Positions 15,885 through 21,131 of a stretch of DNA of 21,131 nt are shown piece after piece. Source of the stretch: a virus. The stretch is from positions 1 through 21,131 of IMG/VR virus record IMGVR_UViG_3300029990_000185; one strand, written 5' to 3'. The notes under the pieces were generated by a model. The model was not told the origin of the DNA, searched no databases, and saw only the letters and a list, made by a program, of their open reading frames with translations. The position numbers were made by a program, and so were the translations under genes. The stretch's first letter is position 1. Every line of letters begins with the position of its first letter.

Positions 15885-16133
15885 TCAGTCGTCATCGGTT
15901 GGGGTGTTCCGCTGCTCCTGCATCAGCTCGATAAGCTCCGTGACAGAATTGAGGCCGTCTATGAAACCGAGGATGTACGCCTCTGAGAACCCAGCTCTAC
16001 GAAGATCGTCGAGGGCACCAGTGCGGACCAGATAGGAAGCGTTGCAGCGGACGTTGAGGTATTGCGCTGAAGCGTTGGGAATATCAGGGATGTTTTCAGG
16101 ATCACTGATTACCGCTTGAATATCGTTTAACAA
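15885..16133 (-). CDS. 6.5: Small protein in T7 gp6.5 position
   Basis: An 82-aa protein read from TTG at 16133-16131: (M)LNDIQAVISDPENIPDIPNA, then YLNVRCNASYLVRTGALDDL, RRAGFSEAYILGFIDGLNSV and an acidic tail ending DDD. The TTG has a perfect GGAGGT site seven bases upstream, better than the further TTG at 16148, which would overlap that site. Length and place, first gene behind promoter phi6.5 and before 6.7, match T7 gp6.5 (84 aa). I cannot recall the T7 sequence well enough to align it, so identity is by synteny. Function is unknown in T7 as well. Confidence 0.75.
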   Translation of the reverse strand: MLNDIQAVISDPENIPDIPNASAQYLNVRCNASYLVRTGALDDLRRAGFSEAYILGFIDGLNSVTELIELMQEQRNTPTDDD

Positions 16134-16153
16134 GAATCTCACCTCCAATTAAT

Positions 16154-16199
16154 GGAGACGAAAAGATGCCTTAAAGGAGATAAGTAACTTTCAGTCTCC
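16154..16199 (-). promoter_or_regulatory. Leader hairpin just after promoter phi6.5
   Basis: GGAGAC then GAAAG (16199-16188 region) pairs with CTTTTC then GTCTCC (16165-16154), a 12-position stem with one mismatch and one G-U pair, closing a 22-base loop. It lies six bases after predicted +1. T7 has RNase III site R6.5 in the same place, which makes a processing role likely. Confidence 0.72.
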
Positions 16200-16222
16200 C
16201 ATGGTTATAGTGGGGGGTTTTA
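16200..16222 (-). promoter_or_regulatory. Phage RNA polymerase promoter phi6.5
   Basis: Reads TAAAACCCCCCACTATA from -17 to -1 with predicted +1 at 16205. It is the best consensus copy in the window, and lies between the exonuclease gene and 6.5, as phi6.5 does in T7. It is the first phage promoter of the structural module. Its -17 to -15 bases are also the TAA stop of the small ORF at 16220-16330. Confidence 0.9.
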
Positions 16223-16330
16223 AATCTCGTACGTGAAGTAAGCGAGCGCTATTAACTGCAAAATCATAATGCCCACGCCCACCTCAGCTACCACGAAGAG
16301 GAGTCCATAGGATTGGGCTCTTGGCCTCAT
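16220..16330 (-). CDS. Candidate small hydrophobic protein (T7 6.3 position)
   Basis: A 36-aa ORF (MRPRAQSYGLLFVVAEVGVG then IMILQLIALAYFTYEI) with a basic N-terminus and one continuous membrane-like stretch from about residue 9 to 31. It begins 47 bases inside the end of the exonuclease gene in another frame, and its TAA is the first three bases of promoter phi6.5. T7 has a 37-codon gene 6.3 of unknown function between exonuclease and phi6.5, so size and place agree. Against it, the ribosome site is weak (GGGACC before ATG) and it partly overlaps another gene. A shorter start at ATG 16267 behind GAGGTGG is also possible. Confidence 0.4.
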   Translation of the reverse strand: MRPRAQSYGLLFVVAEVGVGIMILQLIALAYFTYEI

Positions 16331-17201
16331 GGTCCCAGTCGGACCAACGAAGAATCCGAGCAACTTGGGCCTGCTGCAAAAGCTCAGCTTCAGTCATGCC
16401 TTTGGACTCAGCCAGCGAGACCATGCAGGTCCATAGGTGAAGCTCCTCAGGTTGGTCCATGACTTCACTCGCGTCTTCCATAGGGCACGAATCCCAGAAC
16501 GTGACCGTTTCACCTTTACGGGCCCCTGACTTCATCACCTTGGATGCTGGAAAGAAGAACCTTGGGTTGTCCAAGAACTCTTCAGCAACCACAGGGCCAA
16601 CACTCGGGATACCTGAGTAGCCGTCAGTCACATCACCAATCAATGTCTGGTACATGTGATAGCGGTCGGCCTCTTCCTGAGTCGTCCTGAGCAGCTTGTA
16701 GGGAGTCAGGTGCATGAACATGCCTGGCACTGTCTTGAAGTCCTTGTCGCAGCTTGCCGACACCACAACGGTGCAGTCAGCGAGACCGGGATTGGTCATC
16801 AAGATGCCGCACACGTCATCACCTTCCACGCCATCCCAGCGATACGCACGGTCTCCGTAATGCTGCATGCAGGACTCCACGAAGTCCGGGTAACCTACTG
16901 GTTTGCGCTTGCCTTTACGGTTCGCCTTGTAGGTCGGCAAGACCTCCTTACGGAAGTTGTTGTCGCCCGAGATGATGCACAGCGGGACCATCTCAAAGGG
17001 CTTCTTGTTCTTCTTACGGATGTCCTCTTCGATGTCCGTGAGGATCGACTTGATGGTCCCACCGAGAATGCCCCGAGCTTTCGCGTGGTCACATTCCAAG
17101 GTCCAGATATCGGTGCCCCAATCCATTTCCGTCTCGCTTGCGGACATCGCTGAGAAGATCAGGAAGTCCATGTCCAGTGCTACGCCAATTCTTGCTGTCA
17201 A
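16284..17201 (-). CDS. 6: 5'-3' exonuclease (T7 gp6-like, FEN family)
   Basis: A 305-aa homologue of T7 gp6 (300 aa), which degrades host DNA for nucleotides, removes primers and acts in concatemer processing. FEN-family acidic residues are visible: Asp10 in ALDMDFLIF, Glu126-Gly-Asp-Asp129, Asp152 and Asp154 in CDKDFKT, and Asp190/Asp193 in IGDVTDGYSGIP; a DNA-binding YKANRKGKRKPVGY segment lies at 91-104. The start is TTG 17201, with GGAG six bases before it. The next ATG (17171) would delete Asp10, so TTG is required for a functional enzyme. The first 113 bases overlap the end of the upstream methyltransferase-like gene in another frame. Confidence 0.95.
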   Translation of the reverse strand: MTARIGVALDMDFLIFSAMSASETEMDWGTDIWTLECDHAKARGILGGTIKSILTDIEEDIRKKNKKPFEMVPLCIISGDNNFRKEVLPTYKANRKGKRKPVGYPDFVESCMQHYGDRAYRWDGVEGDDVCGILMTNPGLADCTVVVSASCDKDFKTVPGMFMHLTPYKLLRTTQEEADRYHMYQTLIGDVTDGYSGIPSVGPVVAEEFLDNPRFFFPASKVMKSGARKGETVTFWDSCPMEDASEVMDQPEELHLWTCMVSLAESKGMTEAELLQQAQVARILRWSDWDHEAKSPILWTPLRGS

Positions 17202-17850
17202 TTGAGTCTCCTTTAGTTATGTATGCTCCCCATTGCTCAGCCATAGCGGTTGCAATGCCGTCATAAGTTCTGCTCCTTTCCTTTTCACGTTCGGGCCCAG
17301 GTGCCATCAAGTGGCAGCGCGCAATGATTTCCTCAAAGTCTTCTTTACGGGACCACGGGACTAACGGAGGAAGATCCTTGAGCCAAAGGCTTGCGCCCTT
17401 GGTGTAGGGCTCACCGAACATGTAAGGCTGGACCGTCTGGTGTGGTCGACCGATCTCAGCCATAGCAAGGCCGTGAGGCTTGGAGTTCTCCAGGGCGATA
17501 TGCGGAATGGGTGCATCACGCAGCAACTTGAACAAGTCGATGCCCTCTCTGAATTTCTCCATGCGATCTGGATAGTTAGGATGGCGACGACGTGCGCTTG
17601 CCGGTAAGTGGGTATCTTCGGGGTGATAGAACCAACGGATTCCAGCGAGGGTGTTAAAAGTGCAATAAGGGTGACCTACCAACAGGTCCCAGCCCATTTC
17701 TAATACCCCCCCCCGGACATCGCCCTGGATGTGAAACCGGGGGTCGCCGTCGCAGGGCCGCAGGTCACACGACCATGCGTCAAACCCGAGCGACCTGAAC
17801 TTGTCCCGAACCGTCGCGCTGTATTCACAGGCAACCAGGACACGTCTCAA
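17089..17850 (-). CDS. Cytosine DNA methyltransferase-like protein (SAM-dependent MTase superfamily), variant motifs
   Basis: A 253-aa protein resembling the phage proteins usually annotated as DNA cytosine methyltransferases. VLVACEYSATVRDKFRSLGF (4-23) is the SAM-binding motif I region, then WSCDLRP (26-32), HIQGDV (40-45), WDLLVGHPYCTF (54-65) in the place of the catalytic PPC motif, ALENSKPHG (119-127) in the place of the EN(P/V) motif, and the family block QTVQPYMFG...GASLWLKDLPPLVPW. In C5 methyltransferases, Cys63 would be the nucleophile, but Pro-Pro is Pro-Tyr here. TTG 17850 follows GGAGGT by five bases and overlaps the 5.7 stop as TTGA, giving coupling. About 35 C-terminal residues overlap the exonuclease gene. 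It occupies the T7 5.9 slot. Activity and target are unknown. Confidence 0.75.
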   Translation of the reverse strand: MRRVLVACEYSATVRDKFRSLGFDAWSCDLRPCDGDPRFHIQGDVRGGVLEMGWDLLVGHPYCTFNTLAGIRWFYHPEDTHLPASARRRHPNYPDRMEKFREGIDLFKLLRDAPIPHIALENSKPHGLAMAEIGRPHQTVQPYMFGEPYTKGASLWLKDLPPLVPWSRKEDFEEIIARCHLMAPGPEREKERSRTYDGIATAMAEQWGAYITKGDSIDSKNWRSTGHGLPDLLSDVRKRDGNGLGHRYLDLGM

Positions 17851-18056
17851 ACAGCACCTCCATGTTTCTTGAGGAACAGTTGACCGGCCGTAGTCAGTGA
17901 CCAAACGCCCATGTTGCGGCCATCAGTAGACACGCAAGAAATATGACCTCGGGAGGCAGCTTCGGAGACCCCGTGAGCGTGCTTGCGGTAGAAGTCAGAT
18001 TGGAAAGTGCGAGCTTCCTTTTTGATGGCGTAAAGCATCCGAATGTATTCACCCAT
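17847..18056 (-). CDS. 5.7: Host RNA polymerase sigma-S inhibitor homologue (T7 gp5.7-like)
   Basis: A 69-aa protein, the same length as T7 gp5.7, which blocks the stationary-phase sigma factor RpoS form of host RNA polymerase so that late T7 development is not disturbed. The match is strong: MGEYIRMLYAIKKEARTFQS, then EAASRGHISCVSTDGRNMGV and FLKKHGGAV, against T7 SCPKTFQSNYVRN, EAASRGHISCLTTSGRNGGA and FLKRMGGCV. I take ATG 18056, matching the T7 start; GTG 18068 would add four residues. The start overlaps the end of the 5.5-like gene by 8 bases, with GAGG six bases before the ATG. The stop overlaps the next TTG as TTGA. Confidence 0.93.
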   Translation of the reverse strand: MGEYIRMLYAIKKEARTFQSDFYRKHAHGVSEAASRGHISCVSTDGRNMGVWSLTTAGQLFLKKHGGAV

Positions 18057-18387
18057 TGGTTGCCTCACGAAAGGTCACTTGAACAGGGCTCACTCGGGCC
18101 GACTTCTTGTCCGTGCAGTTGTCGCGGGCGAACTCACGGAGGGCTTCACCCAGATGTTCACGGATGGAAATCGTGAGGATGAACTTCAGAGCCTCCTCAT
18201 CCGACGCATCACTCAGCATCTGGTCCGCGATTACTTGCTCTTGAGCGTTCAGCTTTCCGGGTTTGAAGCCTTCAACAGCAGCGGCAGCTTTCGCCATGGC
18301 ACGAGCAACTTGGAAGCCTTTAAGGTCACTCCCGCCCAGCACGACACGTAGGCCAGCAGATACATCGAGATTCAAGGTGATAGACAT
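18049..18387 (-). CDS. 5.5: Probable gp5.5-like protein (H-NS antagonist in T7)
   Basis: A 112-aa protein (T7 gp5.5 99 aa). The C-terminal half aligns by eye with T7: EEALKFILTISIREHLGEAL then REFARDNC...SPVQVTFREA, against MEGLMTFVVRTSFREAIKDM then HEEYADKD...QSPATVREVF. The N-terminal part (MSITLNLDVSAGLRVVLGGS) has a short beta-like run similar in character to T7 KKFKVSFDVTAK. In T7, gp5.5 binds the nucleoid protein H-NS and relieves silencing of phage DNA. The immediately following 5.7 homologue strengthens the call, since 5.5-5.7 are paired in T7. ATG 18387 follows AGGAGACCCAA. If the host is Pseudomonas, the target would be an MvaT-type protein; that is speculation. Confidence 0.68.
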   Translation of the reverse strand: MSITLNLDVSAGLRVVLGGSDLKGFQVARAMAKAAAAVEGFKPGKLNAQEQVIADQMLSDASDEEALKFILTISIREHLGEALREFARDNCTDKKSARVSPVQVTFREATNG

Positions 18388-18409
18388 TTGGGTCTCCTAT
18401 AGAAATGAG

Positions 18410-18431
18410 AAAGGACCCTTTCAGGTCCCTT
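18410..18431 (-). other. Hairpin between DNA polymerase and 5.5-like gene
   Basis: AAGGGACC (18431-18424) pairs with GGTCCTTT (18417-18410) around a 6-base loop, with one G-U pair. It fills most of the 50-base gap between the two genes. There is only a short, interrupted T run after it, so it is at best a weak terminator; an RNA processing or stability element is equally possible. Confidence 0.5.
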
Positions 18432-18437
18432 GTTGAA

Positions 18438-20585
18438 TTAGTGACATTCGCGCCACGTTGGCCCGATCTTTCCTTCTGTATCGAGGACACAGCGGAAGTC
18501 GAACGACTCGCCTACGTTGCGAATAGCTTGTTGTGCAGCGGCCACGCAGATTTCCCCAATGGCTTGGGTACGAGCAGCGATTTGGAGTTCGTCGTGGACC
18601 CACGCCATGAAGCAGAAGTCGCCGTCCCATCCGTGGACAAGGCCGTGGTCTTCCATGAGGAGTCTTTCGGTTTCCACTACCCACGCCTTGCAGATGAGCG
18701 CACCGGCAGACTGGAGCAGCGTGTTGAGAGCTGAGTGAGGCGAACGGACGTGAATCTTTCGGCCATCAAGGCCTTTGATCCAACGGCGCTTCCACTTGAT
18801 GTCAAACTTGCGGGTTGCCTGATTCCACTTCTGCGAGGATATAAGCGACTCTTCAAGGGCTTCACGCAGGGACTTAATGACCGGCGTTCCTTCCAAGAAG
18901 GCTTTCTTCAGCTCCTTGCCACGCTTCGCACCGCCTCCAACGATCGATCCAATCTTGGCGTCACCAGCTCCATACAGAAACGCATAGATGAACGTCTTCG
19001 CATCGTCACGCCATCGGTCGTGCTGGTGGTTCGCCTTGTCCCGGATGATTTCCAAACAGATGCCAGCAGCCACACCGTTGGCCCAGTGAACGTCACCGTT
19101 AAGGACCTGATCGGCATAAGCGCCTTCGTCGTACTTGGCACCGAAGTGACCCAGGCAACGCAGCTCAAGGCCGCTCGCATCGACACCGACTTGAACGCAG
19201 TTTTCCCAACCCTTGAAGCGCTTCCTTGCGAACACGGCGCCAAACAAAGCACGGCATTCAGGACCATAAGGGCTCTTTGCGCTGGGCACTTGACCCATGT
19301 TCGGATAGCTGTGAGTGGCTCGCCCGGTGACTGCCCCGTTAGGGTTGATCGATCCGTGCATAGAGCCATCTGAGTGGACCAAACGCATCCAAGCGTTATC
19401 ACCCTCAGCCAACATCCCGATTCTCTTTTGGATCATCAGGTAGTCACGAACCAGAGCGATGCACGCCTGAGCGTTGGGGTCATCGACTGTCACGCCTTCA
19501 AGGGTCTCGTCATCGACCTTCGGGGCGCCCTTATCGGTGAACTCAGTTGGTTCCCATCCGGCCTCTTTGAGGACCTTGATGAGATGCTGACCCGATGCAG
19601 GGTTGAAGGTGACGAACTCGACAGGCGTATACGGCGCACCCACGAAGGTTTCTCGTGTGTCCCGCGTCTTGCCATTCTTCAGGAAAATCCCACCAACCTT
19701 CGGATACTTGACCCGTGGCATAGGGCGACCGTCAGACCACTTTTCGAGCGGCTTGCCGTTCTTCGGGTTGATGAACAGCGCAGTGCCGCCCTTGGCTTGA
19801 TACCAAGACCCGAAGGTCTGGATGAGCTTTACCAAGAGGTCAGAGCGTTGCCCTGCAAGGTCCGCATAGAGCCGCTCGGCGCCGTCAGAATCGAACGGGA
19901 AGCCATTGCGCTCCATCTGAGCCAAGGCCCATGCGGTGTCATGCTCAAGGTGAACTGCACGGATGGATTGCATCCAATGCTCACCATTCGGAGCCAGACC
20001 AGACGGGAAGTAGTAGGGATCGGACATCAGCTTTGTTACGAGCTTCGTCGTCACAACAACGTCCTGGACGCAATAGTCCTGCATGGCCTGTGACCAGTTG
20101 AGCCACTCCATGCCCTTCACGTAGGTCGTGCCATCGGCCAGACATTGAGCCTTGAAGTCGGTCGTGTACTCGCCCTTCATCTCACCCAGTCGATAGCCCC
20201 AAGCTTCCAAAGCGTGGGAGCCAAAGCGATTGCCGGGGAGTTTCCCTGTACGCAGTAAGCCGCCGTCTGTATCTCGGATGTTTGCGTGAATCAGGCGGGA
20301 CAGGACGAGGGTGTCCATGACTTTCTTGCGGGGGATGTTCAGGCGCTTGCCGAAGTATTGGCGCTTCAGCTTGTCGAGGACTGGGATGTCGTACTTGATC
20401 CCGTTATGGAACACGAGGAGGCCTTCGGGCTTTGCTGCTTCGGCTTCGAGCTGGGCGATGTACGCCTTGAGGTCGTTAGGTCCGTACTCGAAGACCTCGC
20501 CGGTGAAGTAATCCTTGCTGACACCGCAGTGGAACTTGCTGACATCCTCTAAGAGACCATCCGTTTCGATGTCAGAAGTCAGCAT
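18438..20585 (-). CDS. 5: DNA polymerase (T7 gp5-like, family A)
   Basis: A 715-aa replicative polymerase (T7 gp5 704 aa). The proofreading exonuclease domain keeps all four metal ligands: Asp5 and Glu7 (SDIE), Asp66 (HNGIKYDIPVL) and Asp175 (YCVQDVVVT). Polymerase motif A is GVDASGLELRCLGHF (Asp469), motif B DDAKTFIYAFLYGAG (Lys530), and motif C WVHDELQ (Asp665). The thioredoxin-binding thumb insert is present between about 259 and 331, suggesting a host thioredoxin processivity factor, but its basic loop is shorter than in T7. A 14-residue insertion lies between motifs A and B. The C-terminus GPTWRECH resembles T7 GPNWAICH. ATG 20585 lies 14 bases inside the upstream gene. Confidence 0.98.
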   Translation of the reverse strand: MLTSDIETDGLLEDVSKFHCGVSKDYFTGEVFEYGPNDLKAYIAQLEAEAAKPEGLLVFHNGIKYDIPVLDKLKRQYFGKRLNIPRKKVMDTLVLSRLIHANIRDTDGGLLRTGKLPGNRFGSHALEAWGYRLGEMKGEYTTDFKAQCLADGTTYVKGMEWLNWSQAMQDYCVQDVVVTTKLVTKLMSDPYYFPSGLAPNGEHWMQSIRAVHLEHDTAWALAQMERNGFPFDSDGAERLYADLAGQRSDLLVKLIQTFGSWYQAKGGTALFINPKNGKPLEKWSDGRPMPRVKYPKVGGIFLKNGKTRDTRETFVGAPYTPVEFVTFNPASGQHLIKVLKEAGWEPTEFTDKGAPKVDDETLEGVTVDDPNAQACIALVRDYLMIQKRIGMLAEGDNAWMRLVHSDGSMHGSINPNGAVTGRATHSYPNMGQVPSAKSPYGPECRALFGAVFARKRFKGWENCVQVGVDASGLELRCLGHFGAKYDEGAYADQVLNGDVHWANGVAAGICLEIIRDKANHQHDRWRDDAKTFIYAFLYGAGDAKIGSIVGGGAKRGKELKKAFLEGTPVIKSLREALEESLISSQKWNQATRKFDIKWKRRWIKGLDGRKIHVRSPHSALNTLLQSAGALICKAWVVETERLLMEDHGLVHGWDGDFCFMAWVHDELQIAARTQAIGEICVAAAQQAIRNVGESFDFRCVLDTEGKIGPTWRECH

Positions 20586-21024
20586 CAGGCGCCACCTTGA
20601 TGCAGCTCAACGGCAGCCACAGGCCTCGTGTACGTTGAGAACAGGAGAACGTGAAGTGGACAACCCAACCTGTAAATCCATGCAGCTTCTCGGACTGCTT
20701 AGAGCCTGCGACGATCCATTCAGAGGATTCCGCTTTGAAGCTCATGTGGCGGTACATATAAGCGTGCAGATAGTGCCCAGAAGGCAACGAGGTGACACTA
20801 AAGCGGGCACCATTGCGGATCGGGCTTTTACGTTCTTGGGGCGGCTTCAGGAGTTCTTGAAGTTGCTCCTTGAAAAGCTCCAATTCGCTCTTGGATGGTG
20901 CGATCCACAATGGCTCCCGTTGAGGGTGACCTTTCGATTCGTTGTAGGAGTAACCCAGCGATTCGAGCAGCGTTACAGCCAGTTCACCTTTACGCAGGTG
21001 TGCGCGTACTTTTTGATTGTCCAC
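20572..21024 (-). CDS. Unassigned 150-aa protein upstream of DNA polymerase
   Basis: GTG at 21024 with an excellent TTTGGAGGA site six bases upstream begins MDNQKVRAHLRKGELAVTLL, and the gene overlaps the polymerase start by 14 bases, so it is very likely translated and coupled to it. The N-terminal half is charged and helical (SKSELELFKEQLQELLKPPQ), the C-terminal half has alternating hydrophobic and aromatic residues (HYLHAYMYRHMSFKAES, WIVAGSK, GWVVHFTFSC) suggesting beta strands. The place corresponds to T7 genes 4.3-4.7 between primase-helicase and polymerase. LLESLGYSYNESKGHPQREP faintly recalls T7 gp4.7 ILKNLGWTWTRQTGW, too weak to name. No catalytic motif, signal peptide or membrane segment seen. 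Confidence 0.78.
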   Translation of the reverse strand: MDNQKVRAHLRKGELAVTLLESLGYSYNESKGHPQREPLWIAPSKSELELFKEQLQELLKPPQERKSPIRNGARFSVTSLPSGHYLHAYMYRHMSFKAESSEWIVAGSKQSEKLHGFTGWVVHFTFSCSQRTRGLWLPLSCIKVAPDADF

Positions 21025-21080
21025 AGTGAATCCTCCAAAGGAATTGGTGACGGGTTGGGTGTTTGAATTAAGGTTGAACG

Positions 21081-21105
21081 AAGGGTCCCCAGAACGGAGA
21101 CCCTT
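21081..21105 (-). other. Perfect 10-bp hairpin upstream of the 150-aa gene
   Basis: AAGGGTCTCC (21105-21096) pairs with GGGGACCCTT (21090-21081) with one G-U pair and a 5-base loop. No T run follows, so it is not a convincing terminator. It lies 57 bases before the GTG start at 21024 and shares the GGGTC/GACCC core with the hairpin at 18410-18431. It may be an RNA processing or mRNA-stability site at the downstream end of the gene that precedes this window. Confidence 0.5.
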
Positions 21106-21131
21106 GAGTCACTCTTAGATCAGAGCGGAAA

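Noticed and set aside
19374-20093. 239-codon plus-strand frame opposite DNA polymerase
   Set aside because: The minus strand here encodes conserved polymerase domains; no promoter, terminator or other plus-strand gene exists in the window.
21025-21060. Possible phage promoter (CAAACACCCAACCC) before the 150-aa gene
   Set aside because: There is some A/C-rich similarity but no CACTATA core, so I do not call it.
1-21131. CRISPR arrays, tRNA genes, insertion sequences, integrase or attachment sites
   Set aside because: No spaced direct repeats, cloverleaf-like sequence, transposase or recombinase signature was found; the window is a contiguous lytic-phage late region.

Overview
The window is about half of a lytic, T7-type podovirus genome (Autographiviridae/Studiervirinae-like), presented in reverse. 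Every gene I can support is on the minus strand, so transcription and T7 gene order run from right (21131) to left (1). Protein after protein matches T7 in length, order and conserved segments. I recognised these by recalling T7 proteins, not by a search. The host is probably a gammaproteobacterium. The phage promoters share an AAAACCC core with what I recall of Pseudomonas phage gh-1, so a Pseudomonas-like host is a reasonable but unproven guess.

Layout, right to left. DNA metabolism (21131-16284): an unassigned 150-aa gene, DNA polymerase (gene 5), a gp5.5-like H-NS antagonist candidate, a clear gp5.7 homologue (stationary-phase sigma factor inhibitor in T7), a cytosine-methyltransferase-like gene sitting where T7 carries gene 5.9, and the gene 6 exonuclease. 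A small hydrophobic ORF follows in the position of T7 6.3. Structural module (16222-1): promoter phi6.5, then 6.5, 6.7, 7.3 and portal (8); promoter phi9 and scaffold (9); promoter phi10 and major capsid (10A/10B); a Tphi-like terminator; tail tubular proteins 11 and 12; promoter phi13 and internal virion proteins 13, 14, 15 and 16 (16 has an N-terminal lytic transglycosylase); promoter phi17 and the N-terminal 162 codons of the tail fibre (17), which runs off the window. T7 genes 7 and 7.7 are absent.

Regulation is unusually readable. Five phage-RNA-polymerase promoters of the form TAAAACCCCCCACTATA sit exactly where T7 has phi6.5, phi9, phi10, phi13 and phi17. Four of the five are followed at or next to +1 by a long RNA hairpin, probably an RNase III processing or mRNA-stabilising element. 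Several starts are non-ATG and were fixed from Shine-Dalgarno spacing and family alignment.

The most interesting points are: (1) a conserved -1 frameshift site at the capsid stop that would append a bacterial Ig-like (Big_2) domain to a minority of capsid subunits; (2) a methyltransferase-like gene with a variant catalytic motif, a run of nine G and a 113-nt out-of-frame overlap with the exonuclease gene; (3) three degenerate ILARHGE-type repeats in an insertion of the DNA-ejection protein gp16; (4) a 14-residue insertion and a shortened basic loop in the DNA polymerase. I see no CRISPR array, tRNA, insertion sequence or integrase. No gene-free stretch reaches 300 bases.
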